A stretch of 64,000 bases of DNA from Nectonema munidae (GCA_030549495.1 JAUIRK010001035.1:186001-250000); one strand, 5' to 3'. Positions 1 to 13,127 are shown, counted from the stretch's first letter. Made by a program: numbers and translations. The notes: generated from the letters alone by a model not told the origin.

Positions 1-964
1 TTTCTACTTTAAACATTGATTAAAACACCCTTTTTATGTCATGTTCACCTCAAACGGGCTAAAACGATCAAATAGATGCTTTTCAAAGTTTAGTCGGCAA
101 AAAATATGTCATAAATTTATTAGTTATATCAAATAATACAATTAAAATTTTGTTTATTTTGCTTCAAATTAAATCAAATGCATTATATATAAATTTATAT
201 TGCATTGCTAAATGAACTTTTAATGCACATCTTAGTTAGTGTGACCATTTAGAAAATGGATATGATTAAGTTCAGTAATTAGTGTTATAATTTCAGCCAT
301 CTGTTTGATACACGTATGCCTATTAACTTATTTCTCTCAATCGATACGGAATGAATATTTTGTAACGCAAATATATGTGTTTAGGTCACGTGTGAAGTTG
401 GAGTGTGAGTTTAGTAAGCTGACGAGCTAGGTGTTTATACTTTAGTAGGTGGTATACCTGTAAAATTTTTACTTAATTGGACAGTCTATATGTTGAAAGC
501 AAATTAGTGATTACGTTCTTTGTTTAAATACAACGGATGTAAAAGAAAATAAGATCTTATATTTCTATATTCAATAGCTATAATATAGCTTATAATCTTT
601 TAAAAATAGCAGAAATAAATCATTAGGATCATTTCGCCAAAATTTCTGACAAAAATGATCAAGGTCTGAATGTAGAGTTGTTGTAGGAATAAATAAATAA
701 AATGTAGATCACCTATTAAATAGAGCCAATTTAGCCTTTAAAATACTATTATCTAAACTAGAATGCTCATCTCGCTTCTCTCAGGTGTACAACATTTAGA
801 TATAATTATATTTGACACGAGTTTTAAAGTATCATTCCTTTCTTCTAAACTTTTGAGTACAAAGTTTGATATTTCAAAAAGGAAGACTTTTTAAAAAGAC
901 ATTATAATTTTTGTTGGAAATTTATTTTTTTAGAAAAATAAAATTCACATATAAACAAATAGCA
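1..964. other. AT-rich non-coding stretch, nothing recognised
   Basis: No credible ORF, RNA gene or repeat end was seen. The sequence is simple AT-rich DNA. Confidence 0.5.
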
Positions 965-1102
965 TTAACCCATTTAAGACCAAGCAAAGCAGACGATATC
1001 TAAAAAAATGCAGACGATTTATATCCAAAGTCATTGAAAAAAGCAGACGAAGATGAAATTACTTATGTTCCAAAATAGGAACATTGGTCCTAAATGGGTT
1101 AA
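965..1102. mobile_element. piggyBac-type MITE, 130 bp
   Basis: The element is bounded by TTAA on both sides (965-968 and 1099-1102). Its ends form inverted repeats: CCCATTTAAGACCAA on the left, and CCCATTTAGGACCAAT read inward from the right. TTAA duplications plus ends starting with CCC are typical of piggyBac. It is too short to code for anything. A short internal motif, GCAGACGA, recurs three times. A related end lies at 17053. Confidence 0.75.
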
Positions 1103-2118
1103 ATATAAGCATATTCAAATAATTTATAAAAAAACAAATTAAACTAGAGATGGATGGAGAAACAAGTTTACGCCAGTGTTACTTTCCCGGCTTCCCAATA
1201 TCAAAGGAAAAGGGCTCTTTCTTTTCTCGTGTTTATTTACGATTTGTTTATTTATCTGAAGAAGACCAGAGTGGTCGAAAATTAATAAAGTTCTCAACTT
1301 GTTTGAATAAAAGTTTTTCTTATTTTCCTATTATATTAATTTATTTAGATACTTTAAAATCGCAAAAAAAATTTTTTTGGAAATTTACTTTTTTATTGAA
1401 ATTTCTTTCTGCTCAAATTTTTGAAGCAAAATTAAAAAATAGTTGATTCCGGGGAAAACGGGAACTAATAATTTTTCTTGTAAATCCTCGGGAAGACAAA
1501 AAAGACAAAAATTCAGGATCACTAGACACAACTCGATCAACTAGCAGAGAGAGTACCCAGCGCTTCACAATTACTAAGAAACTATCTAATGAACTGAGCG
1601 AATTATGAACCCTTAACATTGATAATCAGGAAGTTATCAGCCGATTTTCAAACAAAGAGAAAAGGGGAATAAACCTTGTGACCAAAATAGAATATACACC
1701 ACATGACAATTTGTCGGGAATTAAAAATATGGTTCATAATAAAATCAGTTCCCTTTTAAAATTTGACCTATTCGTTTAGAATAATATGAAAAAGGCAATT
1801 TTGTAGCAGCATTACAAGTCTTGAAAATTTCAATACATCAATTGCAATAAATTAGAACACAGACCCCCACCGTGCGAACAGAAATCTTTGGAATCGCGAA
1901 ATCAAATTTTATTTTATTTAGAAATAAGGAATGAGAAGCAATAAAATATTCACTGATTACAGTGCCTATTTTTAAATTGGTAAAAAATAAGGTTACAATT
2001 CTTGAATTGATCAGAATTTTTTTCCAAATAATGACTTTTCTTTTTTTAGAGATCAAGCATAATGAAGGTAATCATTCTCAGTATTAGATTCAGTAACAGT
2101 TAAATTATTTGTTACATT
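1103..2118. other. AT-rich stretch with a possible decayed coding patch
   Basis: Small ORFs at 1150-1446 (+) and 1413-1619 (-) have no recognisable domain. On the plus strand, 1440-1760 reads as a fairly polar peptide for about 60 codons before stops accumulate. It may be a relic of a transposon ORF, but no family could be named. Confidence 0.3.
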
Positions 2119-2757
2119 TATGTCAGACCTCGTTTATCCGACACTGTTGGTTTCACACATACTCTTGTCGAATTGTTGGATTAAAGAAATTTCTACCAGT
2201 GTACAAAATTTATAAAATAAACAATACATCAAACTATAAGTTGAAATAGTTCAAAAAGGAACAAACAATTTTTATTATCAAAAACGATATATTTCGAAAA
2301 GACGATGTTCCTTTATCAAGTAATAAAAATGGTAGTGTGGAAAGATTAATGCTAATAGGCGTATTCTATTTCCTATTTAATAAATAACATTACCCTTTAT
2401 ATTACTTGATAAAGAAACGTTATCGTTCCGAAATATATCGTTTTTGATAGTAAAAATTCTTTGTATTAAATGAACTATATATAATATGTTTATGAATAAA
2501 AATCTTTCACAAATGATTACTTTAACTTCTATTCTATCTTAAAAATGTTTTATGAAAAAATAAAATTTTGTCGGATTAATAAACTCTACAAGCATGTTTA
2601 AAAGAAATTAGTTTGATTTGAAGCATTGTCAGTGTGGGAATATGAATGTCGTAATAACGGGTAAGAAAAACGTTGAAAAAAGTTGGTTACAGTCGGTAGT
2701 GTGTCGGTTAAGGCGGTTGTCGGATAATCGAGTGTCGGAAAATGAGGTCGGACTGTA
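2119..2757. mobile_element. pogo/Tigger-type non-autonomous element
   Basis: The left end reads TGTCAGACCTCGTTTATCCG after a TA. The right end, read inward from 2755, is CAGTCCGACCTCATTTTCCG and is followed by TA. Both ends also carry CCGACA and GGATAA motifs. TA targets and CAGT...CCTCG...TATCCGACA ends are typical of pogo/Tigger elements. The left terminus has lost a few bases. There is no transposase: ORFs here are spurious. The 2246-2477 palindrome lies inside it. Confidence 0.65.
2246..2477. repeat. Palindromic element with CTTGATAAAG core (copy 1)
   Basis: Two arms of roughly 75-80 bp are inverted around a centre near 2360. Each arm contains a Gnnn-CGAAATATATCG stretch and CTTGATAAAG (right arm 2404-2413; left arm as its complement, 2311-2320). 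The outermost bases are TAGTTCA/TGAACTA. It sits within the pogo-type element. Elements with the same core are at 15802-16245 and 55432-55600. Confidence 0.65.
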
Positions 2758-3000
2758 TATTCCATTTTTACTTTAAGTTGGTCCATTATTACATTAAGTT
2801 AGTCCTTTTTTACTTTAACCATTTCAAACATCCGTTTTCTAAAATTTATCGTCTGATTTTCTTTTTCAACGAGTTTTTATATAACTTAAAGCAGACTATC
2901 TTTATTTTATAGAAGACTGGCATCCCGTTGTGACTGAAAGGGTTAAGTTCGTCCTTTTTCACTTAAAGTTCGTCTCTTTTCACTTTTTGTTCGTAAAGTA
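2757..3000 (+). repeat. Short tandem motif clusters (TTTACTTTAAGTTSGTCC)
   Basis: Two clusters, at 2757-2815 and 2935-2998, each contain about three diverged copies of a ~20-bp unit of the form TTTTTCACTTTAAGTTCGTC. The unit strongly resembles the subterminal repeats of the transposon at 39218-40319. These may therefore be one eroded end of a related element. No opposite end was found nearby. Confidence 0.5.
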
Positions 3001-5053
3001 TAAAAAAGCTATTATCAAAATAGTAAAATATGTCGTGATGTTCGAAACAAATATAAACGGGCTTTCTAGTGGGATTTATTTTAGAAAACGGGTTTTCTCA
3101 CATTTTTTTGTCAACACGTTTAAGTGCAATATCAGATTCAGTGTTACTTAGGAGTCTTCAAGGCAATACGTTTTTATAACACCCAAATTTGAATAAAAGA
3201 AAATTATTTTGTTAAAATCATAAAAAATTTTGCGCAATAATTTATATAATGAATCTAATAAATGGAATGTTGTGAGAGTCTTTAAACTGAAACAAAAAGT
3301 CAATAAAATCAATGGAACATAATATATACACTTAAATAAAAAAATGTAACTTTCATACCTTTACTTGATAAATGGAGATTCGTTTATTTTCAAATATAAA
3401 AGAAAAAGAAGCAAAATAAAGCTCGCATATTCAAAGATGCTCGCAAAGTGGTGTTTTCGATGAAAAAGAGTTAAGGAAATGCTTCAAAAAATATATAGAA
3501 TGGCAAGGCAAAGTAGTGTTGTTTATCACATTTAGCCACAACGATACTACTTCACAAAGAAAAAAAGGTAAAACTCAGAAGGAAAATAATAAGGAAAAGT
3601 GTAATTACCAGAAATAGGCATTTTTGAAGATAAGACAAGCACATACATTCCGAATAGAGTATATAAAGGAGCTTAATAATGGTCACAATGCCTAATTATT
3701 TTTATTAGAAGGATTGTCCTATGATATATCATGCATAAATTGATTACACATATAAAGAAAAGCTTTACGAATTATTTACAGGTATATACACCCACACAGA
3801 AACATTGCTTACACGTCGTACAAACGAAAATCCTCATGGATACATGAAGAATAACAATGCCACAAGTAAAAAAGTGTGGAGTAAGAGAAAACATTTATTT
3901 CCTGATTAATAAAGTGTAGCATAATAATTTCACAAGAACGAAAACTGCATAGTATAAACCTCTTAAAGATGTGTCGGTTCCCATTCAAACTTCTAAGTCG
4001 TATACAAAGTATTGAAGAACAGTTAAGTGAGGAATCTAATATAGTGCTAAAAAGCTTCAAAATTATTGACATCTTTCAATGGCAATAATAATATTTCCAT
4101 GTTTTATTAGAAAATATCGGTATAAGAGTGAGAAGGGTAACACAACTTCGATACTTCAAAATTATATCTAAAATAAATTTCTATGGTATCAAGCACATAA
4201 CCAGAAAAAAATTAGGAGAGGTCAAATATATACCAATATATTACAATAAGACTTCTCGAATCCGTGAAATCACTGTTTAACTTAGGAATGTCAAGATATA
4301 ACTAAAATCCCGAGTAATTTCATAAGTTAACTGGAGAATCATTTCAGTATTTATATGAAATGCCTAGTGAATTCATGAAATTATTAAGTAAAACAGTGAT
4401 TTCACGAAAATTCCTGTTTTTGCAACTTACTGCAACATATATAAACTAAAAAACACGGAGCCAGTAGGTTTGAGACTAACCGTTTCAAAAAGTTAGACAA
4501 CCTGACTAAACTAGAATCATTTTTTATTATCGAAATTAGAAAATCTTTGCCAGTTCAAGGAAAGGAAAAAAATTTTAAATGTAGGCTTTAAATGCTATTT
4601 TCAATCACTCATTAGTGATGTATGGATAAGCATCGATAATCCAATCAATTCTATCAAATGCTTACATTATAAAGTAGTCAGAAAATGCAATTTTGTCATT
4701 TGTGTTGACATTGTAATATTAAGAAATTTTCACATAATTCAAAAACTAACTTACTTTAAACGTTTTAAAGAGTTAAATCTTAATTTTGTAAGCACTTTTT
4801 GACTTGCAATTTTAATATCGGCTAGGAGTGTTGAACTTTTCTAAGTATATGAATTTAAAAGGCAATAATTACGTTCCGTAAAAATTTCATCGGAAGAGGG
4901 AGGTTTCCAGGTATAATGGAAGGCCAATTGTGTATAAATAATATATGGCATATTTCATTCGATGATATTAGGGGCCATATTCCTTTTCCCTTTATTTAGG
5001 ATTAGTCTTCCCACTCCCCTCCCAATTTAACATTGAAAGGCAAAGAAACCGAC
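3001..5053. other. AT-rich non-coding stretch
   Basis: No supported gene was seen. ORFs at 3809-4072 (-) and 5056-5334 (+) show no domain. A hAT-like terminal motif (AGTGATGTATGGATAAG) at about 4614 may be an isolated transposon end. Confidence 0.4.
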
Positions 5054-5061
5054 AGTTGAAT

Positions 5062-6925
5062 CAGGGGCGCACATCCTCAAAATTATTCGGGGCGAATTTT
5101 TTTTGCAGTTTTCAAAATTACTGGTCTGGAAATACCACGGGAGACCAAATATTCAAGCAATCTTTTAAAATAGAGTGTATTCAGCGCATACATAAATTTA
5201 TAAGACTACTTTATATTTTTTTTACAAAATTGGTGAAATTTAAATACTATACTTCCAGCGAAAATATTTTAATTAAATTTGCATATCGCATATACACTAG
5301 TTTAAAAAAATCCAAAATTGTTGGGGGCGAATAGGCATTTGAAAATGAAGTAGTCTATCAGGCACATTACAAGAATTAATTAAAGGATATTTGATTGATA
5401 GAGAAAACAACTGAAAACAAATAACTTAAGGTTGGAGAGTTTTATATAAGTGAATGTAGTCGGAAGGAAAAGAGTCTACTAGACACCCTGCAATGTTTAT
5501 ATGAAAAAAATGTGAATGATTCAGGGGCGCACACCCTTGAAATTATTTGAGGGGGTGGACTTTCAAGCGTCTTCCAAAAAAACAACAAATTTTTCTGAAT
5601 TCCTACTGTTCTCTTGTCTATTCTATTTCATTCTTAAGTAAGCTTAATGTAAACTTCAACCCCCGCCCTATTAAGCTTAACATCAACAATGAATGAGGAC
5701 TTATATATAGCTCATTTCTTCTCACTTCAAATAGATGCGCACCATCTCCAAATTATGTGTAGAAAAGGGGTAAAGATATCAATTAACAATAAAAAAAATT
5801 GGAAATTTTATTGAATGAAAAAAATCATTCATTAATTTTCAGTTGTTCCTTCTTCCTAAAAAATGAAAAAATGTTTTATTGAGAAAAATAAATTTAAAAA
5901 AAACACAACCAAATTACATAACTTTTCTAAGGTAATTTCCATCAAAAATATAAAACAGAACTAAAGTTAGAAAACTTGGTATTATAACTTTTTCACTCTT
6001 TTTAGTGTATAAGAATAGGTGTAAGTTAGTTAGACTCTCAAAAAAGGGTATAAAATAAAAATATAATTGTGCAAACAAAAATCAAACAATAAATTAAGAT
6101 TGCATTACTTCATTTTTGTCAGCATCATTCAAAAATAGTTTAAAAGCTAAATTGGTGCAAGCTACAAAAATCTACATAAAATAAAATAACTTTTAATATT
6201 TTGCAATACTTTGCCTTTTATAATAACTTTTAAGGAAAAAAAGTGCCTTACCTTTTACTCAAAATTTAAAAATTTGCTACATAATTAACAAGAGAAAAAG
6301 GAGGCAAAATAAACTAATAAAGCAATTTTCACTATTTTAAATTGAAACTGTCTGTTCTCAGAATAATTTCAAAATAATAGGAGGCATAAAAAATAAGATA
6401 GTTTAGTTGATATTTTCAAGATTTTATAAGCAGCAAAAGCCAACGTTGAAGTAGCTAACCTTTATAGAGTGATTTGGTAACGCTTGTATTTTTTACATTT
6501 TGTAAGGAATCATAGTATGCAAAAAATGGTAGTTTAATCACTTTTCATAAAATTATTAAGTCTAAGAACACAAAATTTAAAAAAAACTATTTAAACTAAC
6601 ATAAATCATAAAAATCATAGTATACAAGAACAAGAAAATTGTTCTCTGCTGTCATAAATAGATCAAGTACATTTTTAACAATTGAAACATTTTGTTTCGA
6701 TATTATATTTTTATTATAATAATCAATACATTTTCTTAAAAAAAAATAATTTAATTAATTATGTGCAGTGTTACTTACAAAAATTAACAATCGAACATTA
6801 TAAAAAATATCTCTGCTCAAATATTAAACAAACAGAGTATTTTTGCTTTTAAACTGAATAGCTAGTCAAAATATTCATTCCCAAATAGCTATTGAAAAAA
6901 AATTTGCGCATGATGTGCGCCCCTG
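5062..6925. mobile_element. hAT-like non-autonomous element, 1.86 kb
   Basis: The left end reads CAGGGGCGCACATCCTCAAA. The right end, read inward, is CAGGGGCGCACATCATGCGC. Flanking octamers AGTTGAAT (5054-5061) and CGTTAAAT (6926-6933) match at 6 of 8 bases, as expected for an old 8-bp hAT target duplication. No ORF with transposase similarity lies inside. A second left-end-like sequence starts at 5522 and a third, weaker one near 5735, so the interior is composite. Another end of the family lies near 15745-15790. Confidence 0.6.
5522..5575 (+). repeat. Second left-end copy of the CAGGGGCGCAC family
   Basis: The sequence CAGGGGCGCACACCCTTGAA followed by ATTATTTGAGG repeats the left terminus at 5062. 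It could be a nested insertion or an internal duplication. No separate right end could be assigned. Confidence 0.5.
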
Positions 6926-6933
6926 CGTTAAAT

Positions 6934-8825
6934 ATATAACTAAACTAAAAATGGCATATTTTACAAGCTAGGTAGTATAGCAAGGGATTTTTTAAAGCAC
7001 ATAACAATATAAAATATTTTTTTTCAAGGGCGAGAGGAACATTTACGAGCGACTGGCCCAATGTTTTGCGTCACCTCCCCACCCCTACTAAGTCTCTATG
7101 AACAGGCTAGCATAATTTTTGGATCCAAACAGTCAATCAAAATAGTTTTAATTTTGTTTTTATATTACCAGTTATTAAAAGAAATTTTCAACTTTATAAT
7201 AATTATATTTCACTTTTATAAATTTTAGGTGTATTGAGTAAGTTTATATATATTTTTAGAAAATAATATTTCATTCGCTATATTTCAACCTTAAAATAGG
7301 TAGTGGCATATATTCAGCGCATTCAAGAGAAATCTCGTATGGACAATTCCATTTGGGGGCCCTACAACTTTTATCTTTTATTTTGTAATTAAAAAATTTT
7401 AAAAAATGAAAATTCTCAAGAGAGACTAAACAATTTGGGAATGATTTCTATAGAAAATGAAATAGAAAAAATTATTGATCATAAAACTATTATGAAAGAT
7501 TTTGAGGATAAAAAAAGTTAGAAAAATCCTATTATTATTTAACTAGAAAAATGTATAATATACTTGTAATTGCTATTTTTGGGTAAAATTTCATATTATC
7601 TATCAAACATTTGTAATCGTGAATATGTTTTGAATTCAACAAAGTAGGCAAATATTCAATTTCAACAAAAATTTTCATCAAAACAGGAAAATTCATCACC
7701 AGCAATAGACCCCACTAATTAACCAAATCCATGATACTAAAACAGTTTTATTATCAGGGATAATTTTGCTAGATGATTACAATCAAATGCAGTATTCAGA
7801 GTGCAGCATTCAAGATTTTAGTACATACTTATTCAAACAGAATACAAAATGAAACTATGACTGGCTGCTAAACTTAACGAATGTTAAAAAGAACCTGAGA
7901 GCTTACTGTCGTTAGGAGACCACAAATCTTGAAGCAACATGTTTTCACGATCCATAGCGCTTCTAATGAGTATAGCATAACATGCCTTCAATTCATCGAG
8001 AGAAACCAGTTCCATGAATGATGGGTATGAATTTTTGGATTTTTGAGGATTTAAAGTAATATATCAAAAAGAAAAACCAATATTATATGCTTCAGAGTTC
8101 TCATTATAATTGAATATGATATGGGTATATGTTTCAGGTCGTCAAATGAGTATTACTCCATTTTGGAGTAGCGTGTACAGTTTAACAAGCGTTCCTGAGT
8201 TATGGAACTCTTTGTAGCTCTCAGGCTCCGGTACAATATACTTGCTAGACCACTCCCCGTCTCATAGATATACAAAGTAGTAGTAAAAAATTTGTTAGAA
8301 ATATTTATAAATAACTTCAGTTTTAAAATACTAGCACCTGCAGCCAACCCCTTCCCTTCCCACTCCTAAAAAAGAAAGACCGTGAAATATTAATCACATT
8401 TGAGCATTTGGAATAAAAAATATACAGTATGATAAAATTTAAAAAAAATAGCACAATGCAAGTGAAAATAAAGTTTACGTGGTCGAGATGAAAAACAGCG
8501 AAAAAATGAAACTAATCTAGCCATCACAAATCACATAATTATTGATGATAAAAAAAGTAAGAGAGAACAGTTCAGGGATAAGAGTTATCACAGAATTAGG
8601 TAGAGAGTAGTATAGTAGAGCGTTTATCGATCATATTTCATATTACTTGATTTATGATACAACAGATGAAGATAAAAAGCAACTCAGAGAAATGCAGAAG
8701 TGGTTATGTGATGATGAGTCCAGTTAGAGGAGAGACTACGTAACATTTATTTTGCGTTGATAAATCACATTTGTGATTGTGTTAGTTTTTGAAAAAATAA
8801 CAGCAAAGCAGAAAATATTGTAGCA
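6934..8825. other. AT-rich non-coding stretch
   Basis: No supported gene was seen. A 64-codon minus-strand ORF (8153-8347) shows no domain and is probably chance. Confidence 0.4.
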
Positions 8826-9111
8826 TGGACAAAACGGCCCAAAACCGAAATGGCCCAAAACAGAAACGGCCCAAAACCAAAACGACCCAAAACCGAAATA
8901 GCCTATACCAAAATTTCCAAACCAAAATGTCCCAAAACAAAAAAAGCCTAAACTTTCTTTGTATCCAAATAAAAGTAATCAACCCCAAAATCAAAAACTT
9001 CGGAAAACTTCGTTTTGGCTTTGGACAGTTTTGGTATTGGGTCGCTATGGTATTGGGCCGTTTCGGTTTTGGGCCCTTTTGGTTTGGGCCGTTTTAGTTA
9101 ACGCCGTTTTG
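8826..9111. repeat. Fold-back element built from ~16-bp repeats
   Basis: The left arm (about 8828-8960) is a tandem series of a ~16-bp unit close to GGCCCAAAACCGAAAT. The right arm (about 9003-9111) carries the same unit inverted (GGGCCGTTTCGGTTTTGGGC). A unique spacer of about 40 bp separates the arms. The arms could pair into a long hairpin. ORFs here (8782-8994, 8825-9097) are by-products of the repeat. A shorter run of a similar unit occurs at 47497-47546. Confidence 0.75.
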
Positions 9112-10485
9112 ACCAGGAACCGAAAATATTCCATTAGAATTACATATCTCCAATTTTACAACGATAGGAACAAGTACAAAACACAAACAGAATAATTCGT
9201 ATCAAAGCACGATTTGATAAATACGGAATTTTGGATAATTATTTTTTATATTTAACTCAAAGTAAGAGAGGCCTAAAATAAAAAAGATGAAATCAAAATG
9301 ATGACTTAAAAACACGAACTAAAAATGCTATAAATATATTTTAACAAATTTAATTTCATAACCTTTTCTACATTGAAACCCCAATATTGAGGGTATGGGA
9401 AATAGCAATTATAAATTTATTAGATATTTAGTAAAATAAGAATTTAGAATCCAGAAATAAATGATAAAAAACGATCATAAATCGGGTAGTGAAGATATTT
9501 TCAAGTCACTATTTGTATTGAATTTTGAAAATTATACTCATAATAACTAAAGATCTGTCTTTCAAATGCAAGGTTGGTCTGAAGCAGTGTCACACTTAGG
9601 CTTCTACCCATCGTTGCACGGTCAGTTGAAAAAGAGTGCCAGGTTTGATGAGAAGACAGCCCGTAAGCATTGTAATGTTAAAATATAAAATATGTATAAT
9701 ATTTTAAAATCAGTGTTGAAAAAATATAAAAATATCTCATTTTATTTACAATACTGGTGCATATTTGCAATATTTTTTGGAAGCATATATTCTATATTAT
9801 TGACATATCAAGGGAACAATCCGCGGAAAAATGAAAGAATAATTGTAATTAGTTGGGCATTTTTAGTAAAGTTAGTTAGATAGAGATGTAATTATTTAGT
9901 TTAATAGGTATGTGGTTTGTAAGTTTATCACTTACTTATTTAGTAAGTGAGATTATATATAGTTAATTGGGTATAATTAGGAGCCTTTTCATACTAGCTA
10001 ACTACTGCTCATATATAATTTCCAAAAAAAGTAGGCATATTACCAATAGATATTGTGTCTTCCAACTTTGCCCTAGATTTTGATAAATGTTTAAGAAAAC
10101 CCATGTTCAGTGATCCTTACGTAGTGAATGATCAATATCCCGGCAATCATACATTCTAATTTAAATTATGTTATAATCTTTATCGAGACCAAGATCTTCC
10201 AAAACCTTGTTGCTAAATCGAATATGTTTTGAACCTAGAACACCAACAAGAAAGCAAAATACCAGACATGAACATAATTCAAATGCAAAATAAGAACGCA
10301 AACATTAAAAAAATATTAAGAATTTGTTAAACAATAATAGAAAAAAAGAAGATTTTTGTGAGTTTCTATTGGAAAAATGATAAAAGGTTAAAATGCCAAA
10401 TATAATTTTAATATCGCAATGACATAGCTATATGACTTAGCAGAGTTGTATAATCCTTGAAATGATGATTACTCTTGTGCTCGAT
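9112..10485. other. AT-rich non-coding stretch
   Basis: No supported gene was seen. The ORF at 9692-9883 (+) is hydrophobic but has no features of a gene. Confidence 0.4.
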
Positions 10486-10773
10486 CATCATCACTAAGCA
10501 AACACTCTGGAAAGAGGATTTTCGGCTATTGAAGCTTCATCAGTTTCACGTTGTTGTGTGGATCAATGTTCATACTTCTGAGATTCTCCAGGTCAGAAAG
10601 GAAATGGTGTTGAGTTGATGTCTTCGTTTTGTGAAAGCTAACTGGCTGAGGCTTAGGACTAAGAACAACTAGACTACAGTCGATATCTAAGAGAAACGCA
10701 CATTGAAACTATTGAGGATTCAACATCGGAAAAGGGTCTTCCAGAGAGTGCCCGCTTAGTGACGATGATACAG
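10486..10773. repeat. Imperfect ~285-bp palindrome of higher GC
   Basis: The left boundary ATCATCATCACTAAGC is mirrored by the right boundary, which reads inward as ATCATCGTCACTAAGC. Similarity continues inward through a GGAAGA/TTTTCSG/CAATAGTTTCA segment on both arms. The patch is visibly richer in G and C than its surroundings. It looks like an old inverted-repeat element. No coding function is evident. Confidence 0.55.
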
Positions 10774-11950
10774 TAAAAAAAAATTATGAATTAGGTATTA
10801 TTTATTACATAGAGCATAGCAAGAACAAGTATTAATTTTATAACTGTTCTTACCTTACTACTCTGATTATGATGTTTACTTTTCAAGGAGTTTGTGCAAA
10901 AAATGTCACAAGAATAGAAAGCTATTGAAGTCAAGTTAAAAATGGGTGAATGAATTCATTATTAACACTATCTAAATATTCTAAATCATTATAAAGAAAA
11001 TAGGAAAGTAGACTCAAATATGCATGTGCATAAAAATGATTTTACTCACGCTTACTATCAAATTTATAAAATTGATAGTGTGTGTATGTGGGAAAAAATT
11101 ATTCAAAGAAAATTCATCACAGAACTATCCTACTAGAAGAGGTACAACACATACATCTAACAGTCAATCTATGTAATTAGACATTTCGTGTAATGACTAA
11201 AATATAATAACTGATAACACAGATATATGTGTAACGTACGTGGGAATCATGGAACAATAAAAAATTTCGATAGCATCAAGTGGTACTTATAGATAGAGAT
11301 AGACACTGTAAAAGGATGGTGTTGAGACCATATGCAAAATGAAAATGCTAGAGGAGATATTTTATAAAAACAAACTTAATGAGACATAAAAAATGAAGAA
11401 TCATTTAAATTACAAAAAAAAAAAAGTAGTATAATCTGACATGCTTATATAATGATAATACATTGCACAAACGAAGGCTTAATATCATCAAAGAGTAATA
11501 GTACGCTTGGCAAAATGATTGAATTGGAAAAAACAATATAAGTAACTTCGATACCGGTGACAACCTTATTAGATTGGACAGTCGACACTTACTTAGATGA
11601 AAAAAGTATACGCTCACAGGATCTTGGTGATGTGAGTGGTATTTTAATCATCTATTCAAAAACTACATAATATAAAGTATATACAAAACTATAGTTCTTA
11701 TAGCGACTGATATAACATGTATAAAAAGGATTGCTGTTGTTTGGTAAAAATATTAGTACTATTAACTCGAATGGATGTTATCAATTAGTATAAAGAAAAT
11801 CGAAAAAATATTAATTAAGTAAGCATAAGTGATACACAAGATTATAAAATGAGCAAAAGTAATAATAATGTTCAGATTGTCAACATGGGCACACAACTAG
11901 TGGACTGGAAGAGGGCGAGTGGACGTTACCGGTATAAAAAAACTTTATAT

Positions 11951-11982
<32 letters not shown>

Positions 11983-12430
11983 TTATTCATTTACACAAGA
12001 GCAAAATTACATGAGGAATAAAGGACTTCATAAATTTATACACACATTCATTTAAATAAGAGAAAAAAAAAATGATAAATCTTTAGAAAACTGCAAATTT
12101 TCATCACCAGAATGACGAAAAAATTTATTCAATGAAGAGTTTGAAGGTTATATATATTCAATTCACTGAAGATCACTTTAGAGGAGAGAAGACAAAGGGA
12201 TAAAACTATCCATCGAGATGACTGGTCTCCAAAGTTTATACTACACATATTTTAAAAAAAAACAGAGGGAAAAAAAGACAGCAATAATGAAAATATTTTT
12301 TACATATTGAGATTATTTAATATGTTACATATATATATATATATATATAATATGTATATACAGCCTAAAAATGATAAATAATATTTAATTTAATGTATTG
12401 TTATTATATAAAATTTTATATTTGGATATA
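10774..12430. other. AT-rich stretch with microsatellites
   Basis: No gene was seen. An (ATA)n run lies at about 11955-11985 and a (TA)n run at about 12331-12349. The 68-codon ORF at 11849-12055 is created by the (ATA)n run and is not a gene. Confidence 0.45.
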
Positions 12431-12458
12431 TTTAAAGGAGAAGAAAAGTGTAGTGAAG

Positions 12459-13057
12459 TTATTTTAGTAGTAGTTTTACCACGGATTTTCGAAAAAATTT
12501 TTTGTTGGAAATATTGAGTTTGTTTAACAATTTATTAGCAAGATTCAATGTCCGAAAGTAAATGTTTCTGAAATTAGAATTTTCATTAAATCTCGGAATG
12601 TGCAATTTACTATATTGTCTGGTTAGATGATCATGAACTGAACTATTTGGAACAAAAAGACCGTGATATTCTCCTCGTTTTACATATTGTTTATAATAAA
12701 ACATGAGGGATGAAACTGAGTTAATTTGATATATATTTAAAATTTTGATTTCCTGATCACTTTTTCGTTTAAGAATTTGTAAAATTTTTTCATTAACTTT
12801 GATAGTTTTACCAGATGCGTTTGATTGTTAGAGCCCCATAATAGATTTGCATAACTTAAGTGTGAAAATACATGGGAATAATAAAGGGTCTTTCGTGCAT
12901 TAGTAGGTAAGTAAGTTTGCAATTTTTTCAGGCAACCTAAAATTCTAGAGATTTTTATGCAAATATTATTAATATGAGTGGAAAAGGAAAAATTTTCTTC
13001 TAGTGTTACTCCAAGAAATTTTATTCGGCTAACTCTTTTGATACTAACATTATTCAA
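12459..13057 (-). pseudogene. LINE reverse transcriptase, thumb and C-terminal part
   Basis: Two frames (13057-12737 and 12704-12459) continue the same LINE. The first has the FLGVTLEENFSF and SHLSYANLLWG motifs typical after the YADD box of CR1/Jockey ORF2. The second has HDHLTRQYSKLHIPRFN, a common ORF2 C-terminal block. A frameshift near 12720 separates them. Confidence 0.8.
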
Positions 13058-13127
13058 ATAAAAAGATGGGGTAGAGTTTACTGGTCTTTTGGAAAATATT
13101 ATAAAGTTACTTTTCTCATGATTAATT

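Noticed and set aside
2246-2477. Canonical hammerhead ribozyme
   Set aside because: The CTGATGA box is absent (TTGATAA instead) and a proper stem III/cleavage triplet could not be placed; kept only as a similarity.
8782-9195. Overlapping ORFs on both strands rich in Gln/Asn/Trp/Phe
   Set aside because: They result from the short tandem units of the fold-back element.
11849-12055. 68-aa ORF with an Ile run
   Set aside because: The run is an (ATA)n microsatellite; there is no further support.
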